Source: Candidatus Megaera endosymbiont of Mesostigma viride (lineage in GTDB: Bacteria > Pseudomonadota > Alphaproteobacteria > Rickettsiales > Rickettsiaceae). Taken from it: DNA of 64,000 bases. The position numbers and the translations under genes are program-made. Below, piece by piece: positions 47,124 through 58,092 of the stretch. The stretch spans positions 124,001-188,000 of the forward strand of contig CP084576.1 of the NCBI GenBank assembly GCA_020410825.1, in the 5' to 3' direction. Within the stretch, counting starts at the first letter, position 1; each line of letters starts with the position of its first letter. The notes under the pieces were generated by a model, which was not told the DNA's origin, did no database searches, and was given only the letters and a program-made list of their open reading frames with translations.

Positions 47124-48230
47124 ATGAAAACTCGAACCAGTAATATTATTTTTGGCTTAGCAGGAACTAAACTTGATGGTAAAGAAAAAGAGTTTTTTTT
47201 GAAAGCTAGACCATTAGGGTTTATTCTATTTTCTAGAAATATTGTATCTAGAGAGCAGCTAATAGCTCTTACAAAATCACTGAAAGAGTTGTTTCCTGGA
47301 AGAAAAACTTTTATTTTTGTCGATCAAGAAGGGGGAAAAGTTGCAAGAATTAAACCGCCTGTTGTAGACAAATTATATCCAGCTGCAAAAATTTTTGCCG
47401 ATATGTATTTGGATGACCAAATCAAGGCTAAAAGGGCAGTTAAGGAAAACTATTTGCAAATTATGGCAGACCTTAACAGCTTAGGTATTGACTCTCCATG
47501 TGCTCCAGTTTGTGATATCTATTACAAAGAAGCCGATCCTATTATTGGCGATCGCGGTTTCGGTTCTACTCCAGAACAAGTTATTGATTTGTGCAAGGAA
47601 GCTATAGCTGGCATTAATGAACAAGGAGGAATAGCATTTATTAAACACGTTCCCGGGCATGGGCGAGCAGAAGTGGATAGTCATCTTGCTTTACCGATAA
47701 TTAATACGGACTTAAAAACTCTTGAAGAAACAGATTTTAAAGTATTTAAAGAGCTCTCAAGCCAAGAAGTATGGGGGATGAGTGCTCATATAGTGTATAA
47801 AGCACTTGATTCTAAGAAACCTGCGACTTTATCAGATAAAGTTGTTGATTATATAAGAAATAAAATCGGCTTTAAAGGTATTCTAGTAACGGATGATATT
47901 TGTATGTATGCTTTGCATGGTAAAGTGGGGCAACAAAAATCCTTGCTTACAAAGATTTCTCTTGCGCTTCAGAATAAGGAATGGAAAAATGAATATCAGG
48001 AAGATTTAAAAAAATTATTTGCAGTTGATATAACTGATAAAGAGGGGCAAGAAATAATAGATATTTGCCAAAAGCAGCAGGAGCTTATAAAACCGTTATT
48101 TTGTAAGAGCCTTGCTACTGTTACCAAAGAAGCTATTGTTGCTGGGTGCGATATAGTTTTGCACTGTAGTTCTGATTTACAAGAAATGAAAGCTGTTTAT
48201 GAAGCTACAGAAAATATCTCAGCTTATTAA
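47124..48230 (+). CDS. nagZ: Glycoside hydrolase family 3 beta-N-acetylhexosaminidase (NagZ-like)
   Basis: 368 residues. [32 protein letters not shown] with the family's catalytic histidine loop, and [12 protein letters not shown] with the nucleophile aspartate region are all visible. NagZ removes N-acetylglucosamine from muropeptides in cytoplasmic peptidoglycan recycling. Length is close to the family norm. Confidence 0.92.
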   Translation: MKTRTSNIIFGLAGTKLDGKEKEFFLKARPLGFILFSRNIVSREQLIALTKSLKELFPGRKTFIFVDQEGGKVARIKPPVVDKLYPAAKIFADMYLDDQIKAKRAVKENYLQIMADLNSLGIDSPCAPVCDIYYKEADPIIGDRGFGSTPEQVIDLCKEAIAGINEQGGIAFIKHVPGHGRAEVDSHLALPIINTDLKTLEETDFKVFKELSSQEVWGMSAHIVYKALDSKKPATLSDKVVDYIRNKIGFKGILVTDDICMYALHGKVGQQKSLLTKISLALQNKEWKNEYQEDLKKLFAVDITDKEGQEIIDICQKQQELIKPLFCKSLATVTKEAIVAGCDIVLHCSSDLQEMKAVYEATENISAY

Positions 48231-48247
48231 TAATATGGAGAATAGAA

Positions 48248-48889
48248 ATGACTTACTGTAACCATTCAAATCAAAAAAAATATCCTTTTATTTTACCGGA
48301 ATTGCCATATGGCAAAGAGGAATTTAAACCTCATTTTACTGCTGAAACTTTCGATTATCATTATAACAAGCATCATAATGCTTATGTTACTAATTTAAAT
48401 AATTTACTCCAAGATAATAAGGAAATGATAGATATGGATCTGGAATCCATAATTTTAGCTTCTAATAATTCAAACGCTCCTATTTTCAATAATGCAGCAC
48501 AAGTATGGAATCATAGTTTTTTTTGGCACTCTATTAAACCAAACGGTGGAGGGAAGCCAACAGGAGAAATTCTTAGCCAGATTGAAAAAGATTTTGGTTC
48601 TTATGAAAAATTTACAGCTGATTTTAAAGGAGCAGCGGTAAGCCAATTTGGTAGTGGCTGGGCTTGGCTTGTCTATAAAAGTGATAAACTCCATATCATA
48701 AAAACTGCTAATGCTGAAACTCCTATTACAGAAGGTTATGAACCTATAATTGCCTGCGATGTTTGGGAACATGCTTATTACATAGATTATCGTAATAGAA
48801 GACCTGATTATGTCAGCAGTTTTATTGACCATATGATTAACTGGGAATTTGCTAATTTGCACTTAAAAAAGGCCAAAAAGCAAATCTGA
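48248..48889 (+). CDS. sodB: Superoxide dismutase, Fe/Mn family
   Basis: 213 residues. Metal ligands are seen in [16 protein letters not shown], and [28 protein letters not shown] suits the iron-type enzymes. Detoxifies superoxide in the cytoplasm. The start is preceded by GGAG. Confidence 0.96.
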   Translation: MTYCNHSNQKKYPFILPELPYGKEEFKPHFTAETFDYHYNKHHNAYVTNLNNLLQDNKEMIDMDLESIILASNNSNAPIFNNAAQVWNHSFFWHSIKPNGGGKPTGEILSQIEKDFGSYEKFTADFKGAAVSQFGSGWAWLVYKSDKLHIIKTANAETPITEGYEPIIACDVWEHAYYIDYRNRRPDYVSSFIDHMINWEFANLHLKKAKKQI

Positions 48890-49175
48890 AAAAGGCTATT
48901 AGAAAGGTAGGAGCGGCAAGGTATTAGTTATCATAATAAGACAAAGTCCAGGACCTAATTATCTAAAATTTACACTATAAATTGGCTTGATAGCGTCTTT
49001 TATGAGGTTTAAAAAGTAGATAATTGGTAAAGCCTATATCAGGGTGGGTCTGTCCTTTTCTCCGCGATGATATACTTTTTTCTCTAAGATGCTAAATTAT
49101 TCCTAGAAACATTGAGCTGCAATCAGTTAGTAAAAAAATTCTTAGAAAGGTTTAACAATAAAATTTAATCTATTT
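48890..49175. other. Spacer without recognised features
   Basis: No supported frame. A less AT-rich patch near 49040-49075 (GGGTGGGTCTGTCC) might belong to a small RNA, but no known family was matched. Confidence 0.4.
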
Positions 49176-50033
49176 ATGGCACTGAATATAACTTATATTT
49201 TACTTGCATTTACAGTATCAACATCTTTATTTATAAGGAGTAGAAAGCTGATATTGTGCGCAACTATTATAACAATAACCAGTGCTTTATTAAATGGAAT
49301 TATTAATTTAGAAAGTTTACTGGCAATTTTATTGCTCTTTGGCTTATCTTATACCTACTTTTCATATGGTAATTTAAGTAGGTTATTAAAAACTATATTA
49401 TTTTTAATAATTATTTTATTAATAACTGGGTTTCTAATCCATATTATACCTGGCTTTGCTAATAGCTTGGTAATAGATAAGGAACGTTTATCTCCATTAT
49501 CTTGTCCATTCTCTATGTATTTAAATTTTGATAAAACTATTGCTGCTCTTGTTATCTATATTACTAGCGGTTTATCAATTTTAGAAAAGCCTGTGGACAA
49601 AAAGTCAATATTATACACTACTTTGTATTTATCAGTATGTGCTGGTTTTGTATCAATACTGGGAATTTTAACAGGATATATAAAATTTGAACCAAAATTA
49701 CCAGATATATTACCGATTTGGGTATTAAATAATCTGATGTTTGTTTGTATGGCTGAAGAAGTAATATTTCGTGGATTTGTACAGACACACTTGAAAAAGT
49801 TTTTAAATGAGAAAACAAACTTCCGGACATTACATATAACAATAACTTCTCTTATCTTTGGCCTGGCACATTTTAAAGGTGGGGTTTTATATGTTATATT
49901 AGCATCTATATGCGGGTGGTTTTATGGCTATGCTTATGAAAGAACCAATAGGATATTATGCGCTATGCTTGTCCATTTTGGGTTAAATTTAATCCATTTG
50001 ACTCTATTCACTTACCCGGTGTTATGTGCATAA
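49176..50033 (+). CDS. CPBP family intramembrane metalloprotease
   Basis: 285 residues, strongly hydrophobic with about eight membrane segments. The CPBP/Abi signatures are EEVIFRGFVQ (EExxxR), FGLAHFKGG and HFGLNLIH. Members cleave CaaX-like or other membrane substrates; targets here are unknown. Confidence 0.9.
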   Translation: MALNITYILLAFTVSTSLFIRSRKLILCATIITITSALLNGIINLESLLAILLLFGLSYTYFSYGNLSRLLKTILFLIIILLITGFLIHIIPGFANSLVIDKERLSPLSCPFSMYLNFDKTIAALVIYITSGLSILEKPVDKKSILYTTLYLSVCAGFVSILGILTGYIKFEPKLPDILPIWVLNNLMFVCMAEEVIFRGFVQTHLKKFLNEKTNFRTLHITITSLIFGLAHFKGGVLYVILASICGWFYGYAYERTNRILCAMLVHFGLNLIHLTLFTYPVLCA

Positions 50034-50166
50034 AAACTTATAGTTAATTTGATTTTAATAATGACTTTATTGAATTACTCGGTTTTTTCTAGATATTATG
50101 CTCTTTCTTCATAATTAGAGCTTAAGCAGTACGTACAAAATTGGTTTACTAATCATAAATAAGTTG

Positions 50167-50547
50167 TTAGGTTATAAAAAGCTTAGCAATTTTGCTTCCT
50201 AGGAAAAAACAGCAAATACTTATTCCAAAGCTAAGTATAGCATACGAAACAGCTATGCTATACTCATTCTTTTCTATAAGAGAACCAAAATCTAATGCGA
50301 ATCCTGAAAAGGTAGTTAAACCTCCTAATACACCTGGCATCAAAAAATATTTTATATTATCCGATGTAATCCAACATGAAACAGCTAGTTGAGATAGGAT
50401 TCCCATAGCAAGGCATCCTATACTATTGATGATTAAAAGCTGGAAAGGTATGCCGATTATTGTTGAAGGGAGAATTCTAGAAATCGCTATGCGCGTTACA
50501 GCACCGATAGCTCCTCCTAAACCAACTGCTATATATTGTGATACCAT
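50167..50547 (-). CDS. crcB: Fluoride ion channel CrcB/Fluc
   Basis: 126 residues with four membrane segments. Motifs GGAIGAVTRI, INSIGCLAMGIL and GVLGGLTTFSGFALD define the family. It exports fluoride as a dual-topology dimer. AAGGAG lies upstream of the ATG. No fluoride riboswitch was recognised in the leader. Confidence 0.94.
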   Translation of the reverse strand: MVSQYIAVGLGGAIGAVTRIAISRILPSTIIGIPFQLLIINSIGCLAMGILSQLAVSCWITSDNIKYFLMPGVLGGLTTFSGFALDFGSLIEKNEYSIAVSYAILSFGISICCFFLGSKIAKLFIT

Positions 50548-50597
50548 ATTCTCCTTAGCTTTACCTAGTAATTAGTATAAATTATTGATTTTACGAC

Positions 50598-51233
50598 TTA
50601 TGAAAATAAAATTTCAGCGGAGCTTTTTTCTATTATTTCTTCTACAGTTACGCCCTCCGCTTTCTTTATTAAATATGTTTTGGAGTCTTTGATATCAAAG
50701 ACTCCAAGGTCTGTAATTACTCTATCAACTACATTTATTCCTGTTAAAGGCAAGCTACATTTGTTTACTAATTTTGGAGCGCCATCCTTGGAATTATGAG
50801 CCATTAGAACTACCACCCTTTTTATATTAGCAACCAAATCCATAGCACCACCCATGCCTTTTATCATTTTACCTGGTATTGCCCAATTAGCTAAATCACC
50901 AGTTTCTGATACTTCCAACGCTCCAAGAATAGTTAAATCCACGTGACTGCCACGAATCATGGCAAAAGATGCAGCACTATCAAAATAACTACTTTCTGGC
51001 AGAGCGGTAATAGTCTGCTTGCCGGCATTGATTAGGTCCGCATCCTCTTCCCCTGGATAAGGGAAAGAGCCCATGCCAAGCATGCCGTTTTCACTTTGGA
51101 AGCATACTTTTATATGTTTTGGTATGTAATTCGGTATATTTGTAGGCATGCCAATACCGAGATTGACAAATAGGCCGTCTCTGATCTCCATTTCTGCAGC
51201 TATTCTGCACATTTCATCATTTGTCCAAGCCAT
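50598..51233 (-). CDS. scoB: 3-oxoacid CoA-transferase subunit B
   Basis: 211 residues. The nucleophilic glutamate lies in QSENGMLGMG; GIGMPTNIPNYIP and GGAMDLVANIKRV are also typical. With subunit A it moves CoA from succinyl-CoA to acetoacetate. Its start codon shares one base with the subunit A stop (TGATG), showing translational coupling. Confidence 0.95.
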   Translation of the reverse strand: MAWTNDEMCRIAAEMEIRDGLFVNLGIGMPTNIPNYIPKHIKVCFQSENGMLGMGSFPYPGEEDADLINAGKQTITALPESSYFDSAASFAMIRGSHVDLTILGALEVSETGDLANWAIPGKMIKGMGGAMDLVANIKRVVVLMAHNSKDGAPKLVNKCSLPLTGINVVDRVITDLGVFDIKDSKTYLIKKAEGVTVEEIIEKSSAEILFS

Positions 51234-51940
51234 CAGCTAGCCTCTCTGTTTCTAGTAGTTACTTTTTCTATCCTTTTTTCATATTTATCCCCTTGTATGA
51301 GCCTATCAATGAAAATACCAGGTGTATGAATGTTGTCGCTGTTAAGCTCCCCTATTTCAACGATTTCTTCAACTTCGCAAATAGTTGTTTTTGCTGCTGT
51401 TGCCATTATAGGATTGAAATTTCTGGCAGTTTTATGGTAAATAACATTGCCAAATTTATCAGCTTTATGTCCTTTAATTATAGCCACGTCAGCAAATATT
51501 GCCCGTTCCATTAGGTATTTTTTTCCATTGAATTCACGTACTTCTTTTCCTTCGGCAACAATTGTTCCAACGCCGGTTTTAGTATAGAATGCCGGAATGC
51601 CTGCGCCGCCTGCTCTTATTCTCTCAGCTAGAGTGCCTTGGGGATTAAGTTCGAGTTCAAGCGACCCATCTAGATATTTTTGCTCAAATAACTTATTTTC
51701 CCCGACATAAGATGAAATCATTTTTCTGATTTGGCCATTTTTTAATAATAATCCAAGACCGAAATCATCTACACCGCAATTATTACTGACAATTGTTAAG
51801 TTTTTTACACCGGATTCGGCAATGGCTGCAATGATATTTTCCGGAATTCCGCAGAGGCCGAAACCACCGGCCAGAATTGTCATCCCACTTTTAATTACAT
51901 CTTTTATTGCTTGACTTGCTGTATTATATATTTTTACCAT
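51233..51940 (-). CDS. scoA: 3-oxoacid CoA-transferase subunit A
   Basis: 235 residues. [16 protein letters not shown] near the N-terminus, [15 protein letters not shown], and [16 protein letters not shown] are subunit A signatures. Partner of scoB. Together with the phasin at 59.5 kb it hints at metabolism of polyhydroxybutyrate or ketone bodies. Confidence 0.95.
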   Translation of the reverse strand: MVKIYNTASQAIKDVIKSGMTILAGGFGLCGIPENIIAAIAESGVKNLTIVSNNCGVDDFGLGLLLKNGQIRKMISSYVGENKLFEQKYLDGSLELELNPQGTLAERIRAGGAGIPAFYTKTGVGTIVAEGKEVREFNGKKYLMERAIFADVAIIKGHKADKFGNVIYHKTARNFNPIMATAAKTTICEVEEIVEIGELNSDNIHTPGIFIDRLIQGDKYEKRIEKVTTRNREAS

Positions 51941-52114
51941 TGCTAGTTGTATTATATAGTTTATAAACCATTAATCTATTACTAAATCCTTGCTTCTTGC
52001 AAGTTATTAGTTGGTTTTTAACAAAAATTATATTAAGAATTCTAAGGAGTAGCTAAAATTATACTAATAATAGAATAATTTTGCCCTCAAATATGAAGTA
52101 TTGATAAAAGCCAG

Positions 52115-52663
52115 ATGCGAATTGATAAAAACATACCGAATTATTTAACAATTCTTAGAATAATTGCAATTCCGCTTATTGTAATGTCGTTTTATTTTGA
52201 GGATTCAAAATTTGCTCATAGATTTGGAGGAATAATTTTTGCTGCAGCCAGCCTAACTGATTTCTTTGACGGTTATCTAGCCAGGAAATACGATATAGTC
52301 TCGAACCTTGGTAAAATGCTTGATCCCATAGCAGATAAAGTACTAGTAGGGTGTGTTCTTGTACTGCTTGTTAAAGCAGGGAGAGCGGATGAGATTCCTT
52401 GTCTTCTAATTCTGGCCAGGGAATTTGTTGTAGCGGGTTTACGAGAGTTTTTAGCCCAGGTAAGTGTTAGCGTACCGGTAACAAGGCTAGCTAAGATTAA
52501 AACAGCTATGCAGATGATTTCCATGACTATGCTTATCATCGGCTCGGTCGGTTCAGGTATTAAGTGGCTGGACCTGGTAGGTCACGTTTTTCTATGGATT
52601 TCAGCCTTTCTAACTCTTGTAACGGGTTATTCCTATCTGCAAGCTTGTAGTAAGTATTTCTAA
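52115..52663 (+). CDS. pgsA: CDP-diacylglycerol-glycerol-3-phosphate 3-phosphatidyltransferase
   Basis: 182 residues, integral membrane. The CDP-alcohol phosphotransferase motif reads [20 protein letters not shown] then LDPIADK, with the conserved aspartates. It makes phosphatidylglycerol phosphate. A hairpin terminator begins at its stop codon. Confidence 0.95.
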   Translation: MRIDKNIPNYLTILRIIAIPLIVMSFYFEDSKFAHRFGGIIFAAASLTDFFDGYLARKYDIVSNLGKMLDPIADKVLVGCVLVLLVKAGRADEIPCLLILAREFVVAGLREFLAQVSVSVPVTRLAKIKTAMQMISMTMLIIGSVGSGIKWLDLVGHVFLWISAFLTLVTGYSYLQACSKYF

Positions 52664-52706
52664 TTATCATAAGTAGTTTAGTTTTAAAAAATACTTATGA
52701 TAATTA
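52661..52706. terminator. Perfect 15-bp hairpin between convergent genes
   Basis: TAATTATCATAAGTA (52661-52675) and its exact inverse (52692-52706) with a 16-base AT loop. It lies between pgsA and the convergent ankyrin gene and probably ends both transcripts. Confidence 0.75.
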
Positions 52707-52722
52707 AGGGGAGAATAGGTTA

Positions 52723-53154
52723 TTAATCCGGATGATAAAGCTCTATAGAACTTTCTTCTCCTGATAATGAGCTACTGGTACTGTAGCTTTCTGAAGAGGA
52801 ACTGCTAGACGAAGATGAAGATAATGAAGAAGAGAAAGAATAAGAGCTTCCCGAAGAACAAGAAGAGGATGAAGAAGTAGAAGAATTATTTTCCTCCCTA
52901 ACTTCAAAAAGCGGCAAATAATCTATTATAATTTTATAAACATCTTCAGGAAAGCCCGTGGAACTGTAAACAGTTTTGGCGATTTTGTTTAGATGCTCTT
53001 GGAAAATACCTAAATGGCTAGTTAGTTTTCCAATTTCAGTTTTTTTAGATATCTTTCCTCCTTTTTCTAAAAAGAAACTTATAATTTTTTCTTGCAGCTT
53101 CGGAGCTTCTATTGTTTCTGATCTGTTTAAAACAATATCTAATGGATTACCCAT
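52723..53154 (-). CDS. C-terminal part of the ankyrin/F-box-like protein, with a serine-rich tail
   Basis: 143 residues in the frame next to the upstream ankyrin gene. Begins MGNPLDIVLNRSETIEA, continues with an F-box-like FPEDVYKIIIDYLPLFE and ends in about 50 residues dominated by serine. Reading back through its ATG gives KLCELDPKQLEYASTMGN, which joins the upstream protein if one A is restored in an A5 run (53198-53202). So it is probably not an independent gene. Confidence 0.6.
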   Translation of the reverse strand: MGNPLDIVLNRSETIEAPKLQEKIISFFLEKGGKISKKTEIGKLTSHLGIFQEHLNKIAKTVYSSTGFPEDVYKIIIDYLPLFEVREENNSSTSSSSSCSSGSSYSFSSSLSSSSSSSSSSESYSTSSSLSGEESSIELYHPD

Positions 53155-53168
53155 TGTAGAAGCATATT

Positions 53169-54605
53169 CTAATTGTTTCGGATCAAGTTCACATAGCTTT
53201 TTAATAATTCAAGGTTTTTATCATCAGGTTTATTAGTTATAGTATTGAGACCTAGTCTGTGAAGTAGCGGTAACCCGTGGTTTTGTATTTTACTTAAATC
53301 AAAACTGCTTTTGCTTTTTTCATAGTATGATAAAACACCTTCTAGACTTAATTCATTTATTGGCATATTCAAATAGGATAGTATTATGTCCAAAACTGCC
53401 TCTGGTATATAAGCATTACAGGTTTCTTTCATAGGGAAACTTATTTTATTTCTGACAAAGCTGCATAAACTATTGTAATCATATATGTCCGGTAAGCTTT
53501 TTTCTGCTGATAAATGAAAGTATTTTGACCCTAGTAAGAACATATATCTTACATCTTGCCCGTTATGATTTATTAAACTGAAAGTTCCTTCTTCCTCGCC
53601 TTGAGGAGTTGTTAATTTATCAAAGAAGCTGCTAGCTAGGGTAGTTATGAATTTATGAGCCATAGGAGTCAGTAACGACTTTCTGCCCCATATATGTAAG
53701 ACATTATTACCGAACTTATCTATAATATTTACATCTGCTCCTTGACCTAGCAACATTGCTATAGTGTGTAAGCTATTTGCATAAAATAGAGCAGAACGGC
53801 CATATTCATCCTTAGTATTTACATCTACTCCAGTTTGCTTAATTAAATTTTTTGCACCAATTACCATATTTGATTCTATATATCTTATTAGTAATGGGCT
53901 TTCTTCATCTATCAAAATTCTATTATCCTCATCTACTTCATAATCTTCAATATCATCTGTATCATAACCGGATTCACTAATTTCTGTATAATGCCTAGCT
54001 TTGGGGATTAATGATTTGCTAGAAACAATTTTTGTAATTTTACTTAATACTTTTTCAGGGTCTAATTTATCATCAGAATAAAACAATAACTTTCTTCCCT
54101 CATCTAATAACAAAGCTCGGCGTGGGTCGCTTAACGAACCATGATATGACTTTTCTCGAATAAAGTATTGGTTTACTATTTCATCACCTCCCGGGTAGTT
54201 ATAGCTATCGATCAAGGCACGATATATTCCTTGGGAATATGCAAATACTATTTCATCAACCTCAGCCTGGATTTTAGGAGATAGAAGAATCCTAGGTGAG
54301 TTATATGTAACAGTAGATCCCTCATAGTAATGTGGTTTCCATAAAGCTCTTTCTACAAAAGCAAGTCTTGTTTCTGGGGTTTGCTCAGTATATTCACCTT
54401 TAGCTCCCTTGGCGATAATTTCATATATTTTTTCAATATCTATCAAGCTTTTATCTGTTAAAGGAATATCTTCTGTCTCAAATTTATTTATCAGAAAGTT
54501 ATAGATTTTTTTGGAATATTCAAAAACCGTTTCATCAAATGTGCTAATTAGTTCTTGTGGAATTCGTGATGCGGACTTACCCTTGTCAATGTAATGTTTT
54601 TTCAT
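53169..54605 (-). CDS. Ankyrin-repeat protein with F-box-like motif, probably frameshifted at its 3' end
   Basis: 478 residues. The N-terminal half is not recognised. At about 245-320 two or three ankyrin-type repeats appear: VDVNTKDEYGRSALFYANSL and GADVNIIDKFGNNVLHIWG. Near 405 the motif IPEAVLDIILSYLNMP resembles an F-box. The frame ends VNLIRNN just after an A5 run. A one-base change would extend it into the following 143-codon frame, for about 620 residues. Ankyrin and F-box combinations in intracellular bacteria often act on host proteins; an effector role is inferred. The A5 run may be a sequencing error, a slippage site or real decay. Confidence 0.75.
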   Translation of the reverse strand: MKKHYIDKGKSASRIPQELISTFDETVFEYSKKIYNFLINKFETEDIPLTDKSLIDIEKIYEIIAKGAKGEYTEQTPETRLAFVERALWKPHYYEGSTVTYNSPRILLSPKIQAEVDEIVFAYSQGIYRALIDSYNYPGGDEIVNQYFIREKSYHGSLSDPRRALLLDEGRKLLFYSDDKLDPEKVLSKITKIVSSKSLIPKARHYTEISESGYDTDDIEDYEVDEDNRILIDEESPLLIRYIESNMVIGAKNLIKQTGVDVNTKDEYGRSALFYANSLHTIAMLLGQGADVNIIDKFGNNVLHIWGRKSLLTPMAHKFITTLASSFFDKLTTPQGEEEGTFSLINHNGQDVRYMFLLGSKYFHLSAEKSLPDIYDYNSLCSFVRNKISFPMKETCNAYIPEAVLDIILSYLNMPINELSLEGVLSYYEKSKSSFDLSKIQNHGLPLLHRLGLNTITNKPDDKNLELLKSYVNLIRNN

Positions 54606-54771
54606 AGTTATTTGAAAATGTTTTTTTAACTTAAAATTGCATTATTGTAAAATACACAACCTTAAGTGTCAATAATTATCATATTATCTGCTATTGGGAG
54701 CAACGAAAAAGCATTGTGTTTTTTAGATAGAGTTCTAAAATATGGTCTGTTAGACAAAATAGTTAAATAAA

Positions 54772-57700
54772 GTGAAATTTTTATTACGGTCTTTATTATT
54801 TTTAACCATCATATTTACAATATCGCTATTATCGATTCTTTTATGGTTTAAGACCGAGAGAGGTATTGCGATGGTCACTAACTTTGTTAGTAGATCTGTA
54901 GAAGAAGCCACAGATTATAATTATAAAGTAAAAATTGAAAATCTACAGATTTCTTTGCCTTTAGGTATAAAAACTCAGAAAATTATTTTTAGTGATAAAA
55001 AAGCTGAATTTCTTATTATTGAAAATTTTGGTATTAACATAACGCCTTCTTTATTATTGCTCGGGGAGGTTAATGTAAAGGATATAACCGCTGAGCATTT
55101 AATTTTAACAAGGCTACCAAATTCCCACTTAAATTCCGAAAAACAGGATTTAACAAATAAAAAGCAATTAGGGTTTGTACCTAATATTAAAGTTACAAAT
55201 ATTACTATTAGTAATTTTATTTTATCTTCTGAACTTACTGAGCTTTCAGAGGATATTGGTTTCAGTTTTGCTGCTAATCTAAATTTTTATTCTCAAAACC
55301 AAACAATTCATTTTTGGACAAAGTTAAAAACTAATCCGGAAGCTAATGGATTAGCTGATGAGAAATTATCATTAATAACTGATGCCGTTTTGGATACTGA
55401 AGGCCAGTTTGATTTTACCAATAATAATCTAATTATGGAGGAATTTAAGCTTTCCTCTGCTTACTTCAATCTTGCAGGAAATTTTAATATTAATTTTTTA
55501 GAGAATTCTTTAGCTGGAAGTGCAAACTATAATAGTTCTTTATTAGAATATTTGCTTCCCGAGCGTAAGTCTTTAAAAAGTTTGTTTAAAGGAAAAATAG
55601 ATTTTTCCGGGTTGTTATCTGCCCCTCATATTATTACCAATGGAGAAGTATTTTTTGAAGATGAAAGCCAGAACTATTTTCGATTACCGAAATTAAATTG
55701 GCGATCAGATTTAATAGTTAATAAAGAGGGTATAAATGGCCAAATTTCATTTGATGCGGCTTCTATTAAGGCTAGAGGAGAAATAGGTAAAAACGCTGCG
55801 CAAATGTATTTGAAAGACTTTACTGTTAAAGGGCGCAATTTAAGTGGCAAGGGAAATTTATCTTTGGATAATAAATGGAAAAGTGCAATAGGCGAATTTA
55901 CTGTAAATAGTAATAATATTTATGAGTTAAAAGATTTCTTTCCTTTATTAGAAAAAGGGCAAGTGGATATTAAGGCAGGATATAAAAAAACTGATGCCGG
56001 AAAAGGACAATTAGATATTTTAGGTAAGGGTAAGCACCTTTCTACATCCCTTGCTAATTGTGATTTTATCGATTTTTCCTTATCTCTAAAGGATTTCGAA
56101 AAACTTATAATTAGCCATGCCGATATAAAGCTGCGTTCATTAGCCAGTAATTACGGGATAATTAAATCGTTTATTTTCCAAGCTAAGGAAAATGTCTTAG
56201 GTATTGATTTTACTACGCATTTGGAATCGGTAGAACCTTATCTAATTAACTTAAAGGCTAATGGCCAGATAACCGGTAATTATTTGCAGAAACCCGGGGC
56301 AGGTGCTGTGGATCTTGAAATTATCAATAATATTAGCGGTACAATCGGTAAAATTAAAATTGCTACTTCAGAAGCTATTAAACTTAGTTTAGGGGAAGAT
56401 TTCTCAGTTGTGATTCCAAGTCTTATAGCAAATGATGGTAAATTAAATTTGGATTTAAAAGGTAAAGATTCTAAGATAAATGGAACATTAAAGGTTACAA
56501 AATTTCCGTTAGCTATTGCTTCCAATTTTTTACCTGCAGTTTTTGATCAGTCACTTATTTCCGGAAGTGTAAGTTTAAGCGGTAATTCTCGATCCCCACT
56601 CCTTGATTCCAAATTAGAAATATATAATGCTAATCTTGCTGCTAAAGGTAGTGTTCCTTCGATTTTAGCATTATCTTCGCATGTTGAAAATAATAAACTG
56701 CTCCTTAACGCTAATATAGAGCAGGAAAAGAGAGAGTTGGCAAGTTTTAAGCTCCAAGTTCCTTGTAACTTTTCTTTGTCTCCGTTTGAATTTTCAATAT
56801 TGAAAAAGGGTAATCTCAAAGCAAATCTTACTCTGAATAAAAAAATTAACATTTTGTCTTTGATACCTTTACCTGTAGGTCATAAATTACAAGGATATCT
56901 GGACGGGGAAATATCAGCGTCTGGTAATATTGAGTCATTAATAGTTAACGGCGGGATGAGCCTAGAAAAAGGTGAATATAGATATCAGGACTACGGAGTT
57001 AAACTAAAGGATGTTTCTGGTAAAATACTGGCCAAAAATAATAATATTTCAATATTAGACTTTATTGCCTATGATAATTACTCTAATTTTTTAGAAGCAA
57101 AAGGCGATTTATTTCTTAGCAAAGAGTTGCCGTTTAAATTATATGTAAATACTAAAAAATTTAGTTTGATAAATAGCCCTTATCTTCAGGGCGAAATGGC
57201 TGGAAATCTTTCAGTCTTGGGTAATAATAAAAAAGCCTTGGTTAAAGGAAACTTTGACCTTGGACCTATGGAAATTAAAGTTCCAGAGCATTTTTCGGAA
57301 GATATACCTGCTATAAATGTTATTAAAACTATTAATAGCGGTAAAATTATTTACGAAACTGAAAATAAACCATTACCTTATGTATTAGATCTAGATGTTG
57401 GTCTAAATGCAAAACAGCAGGTTTATGTAAGGGGAAGAGGAGTAAATACTCTTCTTGCAGGAAATTTAACAATTGCCGGTAATGTTAGTAATCCAAACAT
57501 TTTTGGTGAACTTAGATCGATAAGAGGTAGATATCAAGAATTTGGGAAGCTTTTAACCGTTAAAGAAGGTATATTAACCTTTAATGGGCCAATTTCTCCT
57601 TCTCCTTACTTAAATATAGTGGGTGCAACAGTAGTAGGAGATACAGAAATAAGGTTGATATTAGGAGGGTCTATTTTTACACCTGATATAAGAATTGAAT

Positions 57701-58092
57701 CTACCCCATCGCTTAGCCAGCAAGACGCTCTATCGCTTCTCTTATTTGGAAAGAATCCGGATAGTATTTCTCCAGGTCAAGCTATTGGTCTTGCTAACGG
57801 AATGCGAAAATTATCTGGTAATGGAGGAGGATTTGACCCTGTTGGTTTGGGCAGGAAAATTTTAGGAGTTGATGATATTAGCATTAAGGAAGATGATAAT
57901 ACGGAAAGCTCTTATGTAGGAGTTGGGAAATATCTTACAGATAAAGTGTATCTAGAAATAGAACAGGGTAATGAGGCTTTTGGCACAAAAACTAAAATAG
58001 AAGTAGAATTAACGCCTAAAATATCTCTTGAGGCAATAACAGGAGAAAAAGGTAATAGCTCTTTTGGAATTAATTGGCGTGTTAATTATTAG
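54772..58092 (+). CDS. tamB: TamB-like inner-membrane/periplasmic protein
   Basis: 1106 residues. A single N-terminal membrane anchor (about 4-24), then a long beta-rich body and the C-terminal DUF490/TamB domain: SIRGRYQEFGKLLTVKEGIL, FNGPISPSPYLNIVG and IESTPSLSQQDALSLLLFGK, ending FGINWRVNY. TamB bridges inner and outer membranes and is linked to phospholipid transport and outer-membrane protein assembly. GTG start. The partner tamA is not in the window. Confidence 0.92.
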   Translation: MKFLLRSLLFLTIIFTISLLSILLWFKTERGIAMVTNFVSRSVEEATDYNYKVKIENLQISLPLGIKTQKIIFSDKKAEFLIIENFGINITPSLLLLGEVNVKDITAEHLILTRLPNSHLNSEKQDLTNKKQLGFVPNIKVTNITISNFILSSELTELSEDIGFSFAANLNFYSQNQTIHFWTKLKTNPEANGLADEKLSLITDAVLDTEGQFDFTNNNLIMEEFKLSSAYFNLAGNFNINFLENSLAGSANYNSSLLEYLLPERKSLKSLFKGKIDFSGLLSAPHIITNGEVFFEDESQNYFRLPKLNWRSDLIVNKEGINGQISFDAASIKARGEIGKNAAQMYLKDFTVKGRNLSGKGNLSLDNKWKSAIGEFTVNSNNIYELKDFFPLLEKGQVDIKAGYKKTDAGKGQLDILGKGKHLSTSLANCDFIDFSLSLKDFEKLIISHADIKLRSLASNYGIIKSFIFQAKENVLGIDFTTHLESVEPYLINLKANGQITGNYLQKPGAGAVDLEIINNISGTIGKIKIATSEAIKLSLGEDFSVVIPSLIANDGKLNLDLKGKDSKINGTLKVTKFPLAIASNFLPAVFDQSLISGSVSLSGNSRSPLLDSKLEIYNANLAAKGSVPSILALSSHVENNKLLLNANIEQEKRELASFKLQVPCNFSLSPFEFSILKKGNLKANLTLNKKINILSLIPLPVGHKLQGYLDGEISASGNIESLIVNGGMSLEKGEYRYQDYGVKLKDVSGKILAKNNNISILDFIAYDNYSNFLEAKGDLFLSKELPFKLYVNTKKFSLINSPYLQGEMAGNLSVLGNNKKALVKGNFDLGPMEIKVPEHFSEDIPAINVIKTINSGKIIYETENKPLPYVLDLDVGLNAKQQVYVRGRGVNTLLAGNLTIAGNVSNPNIFGELRSIRGRYQEFGKLLTVKEGILTFNGPISPSPYLNIVGATVVGDTEIRLILGGSIFTPDIRIESTPSLSQQDALSLLLFGKNPDSISPGQAIGLANGMRKLSGNGGGFDPVGLGRKILGVDDISIKEDDNTESSYVGVGKYLTDKVYLEIEQGNEAFGTKTKIEVELTPKISLEAITGEKGNSSFGINWRVNY

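Noticed and set aside
50548..50597. Fluoride riboswitch near crcB
   Set aside because: The leader of crcB lies on the right side (50548-50597) and is too short, with none of the conserved riboswitch motifs visible.
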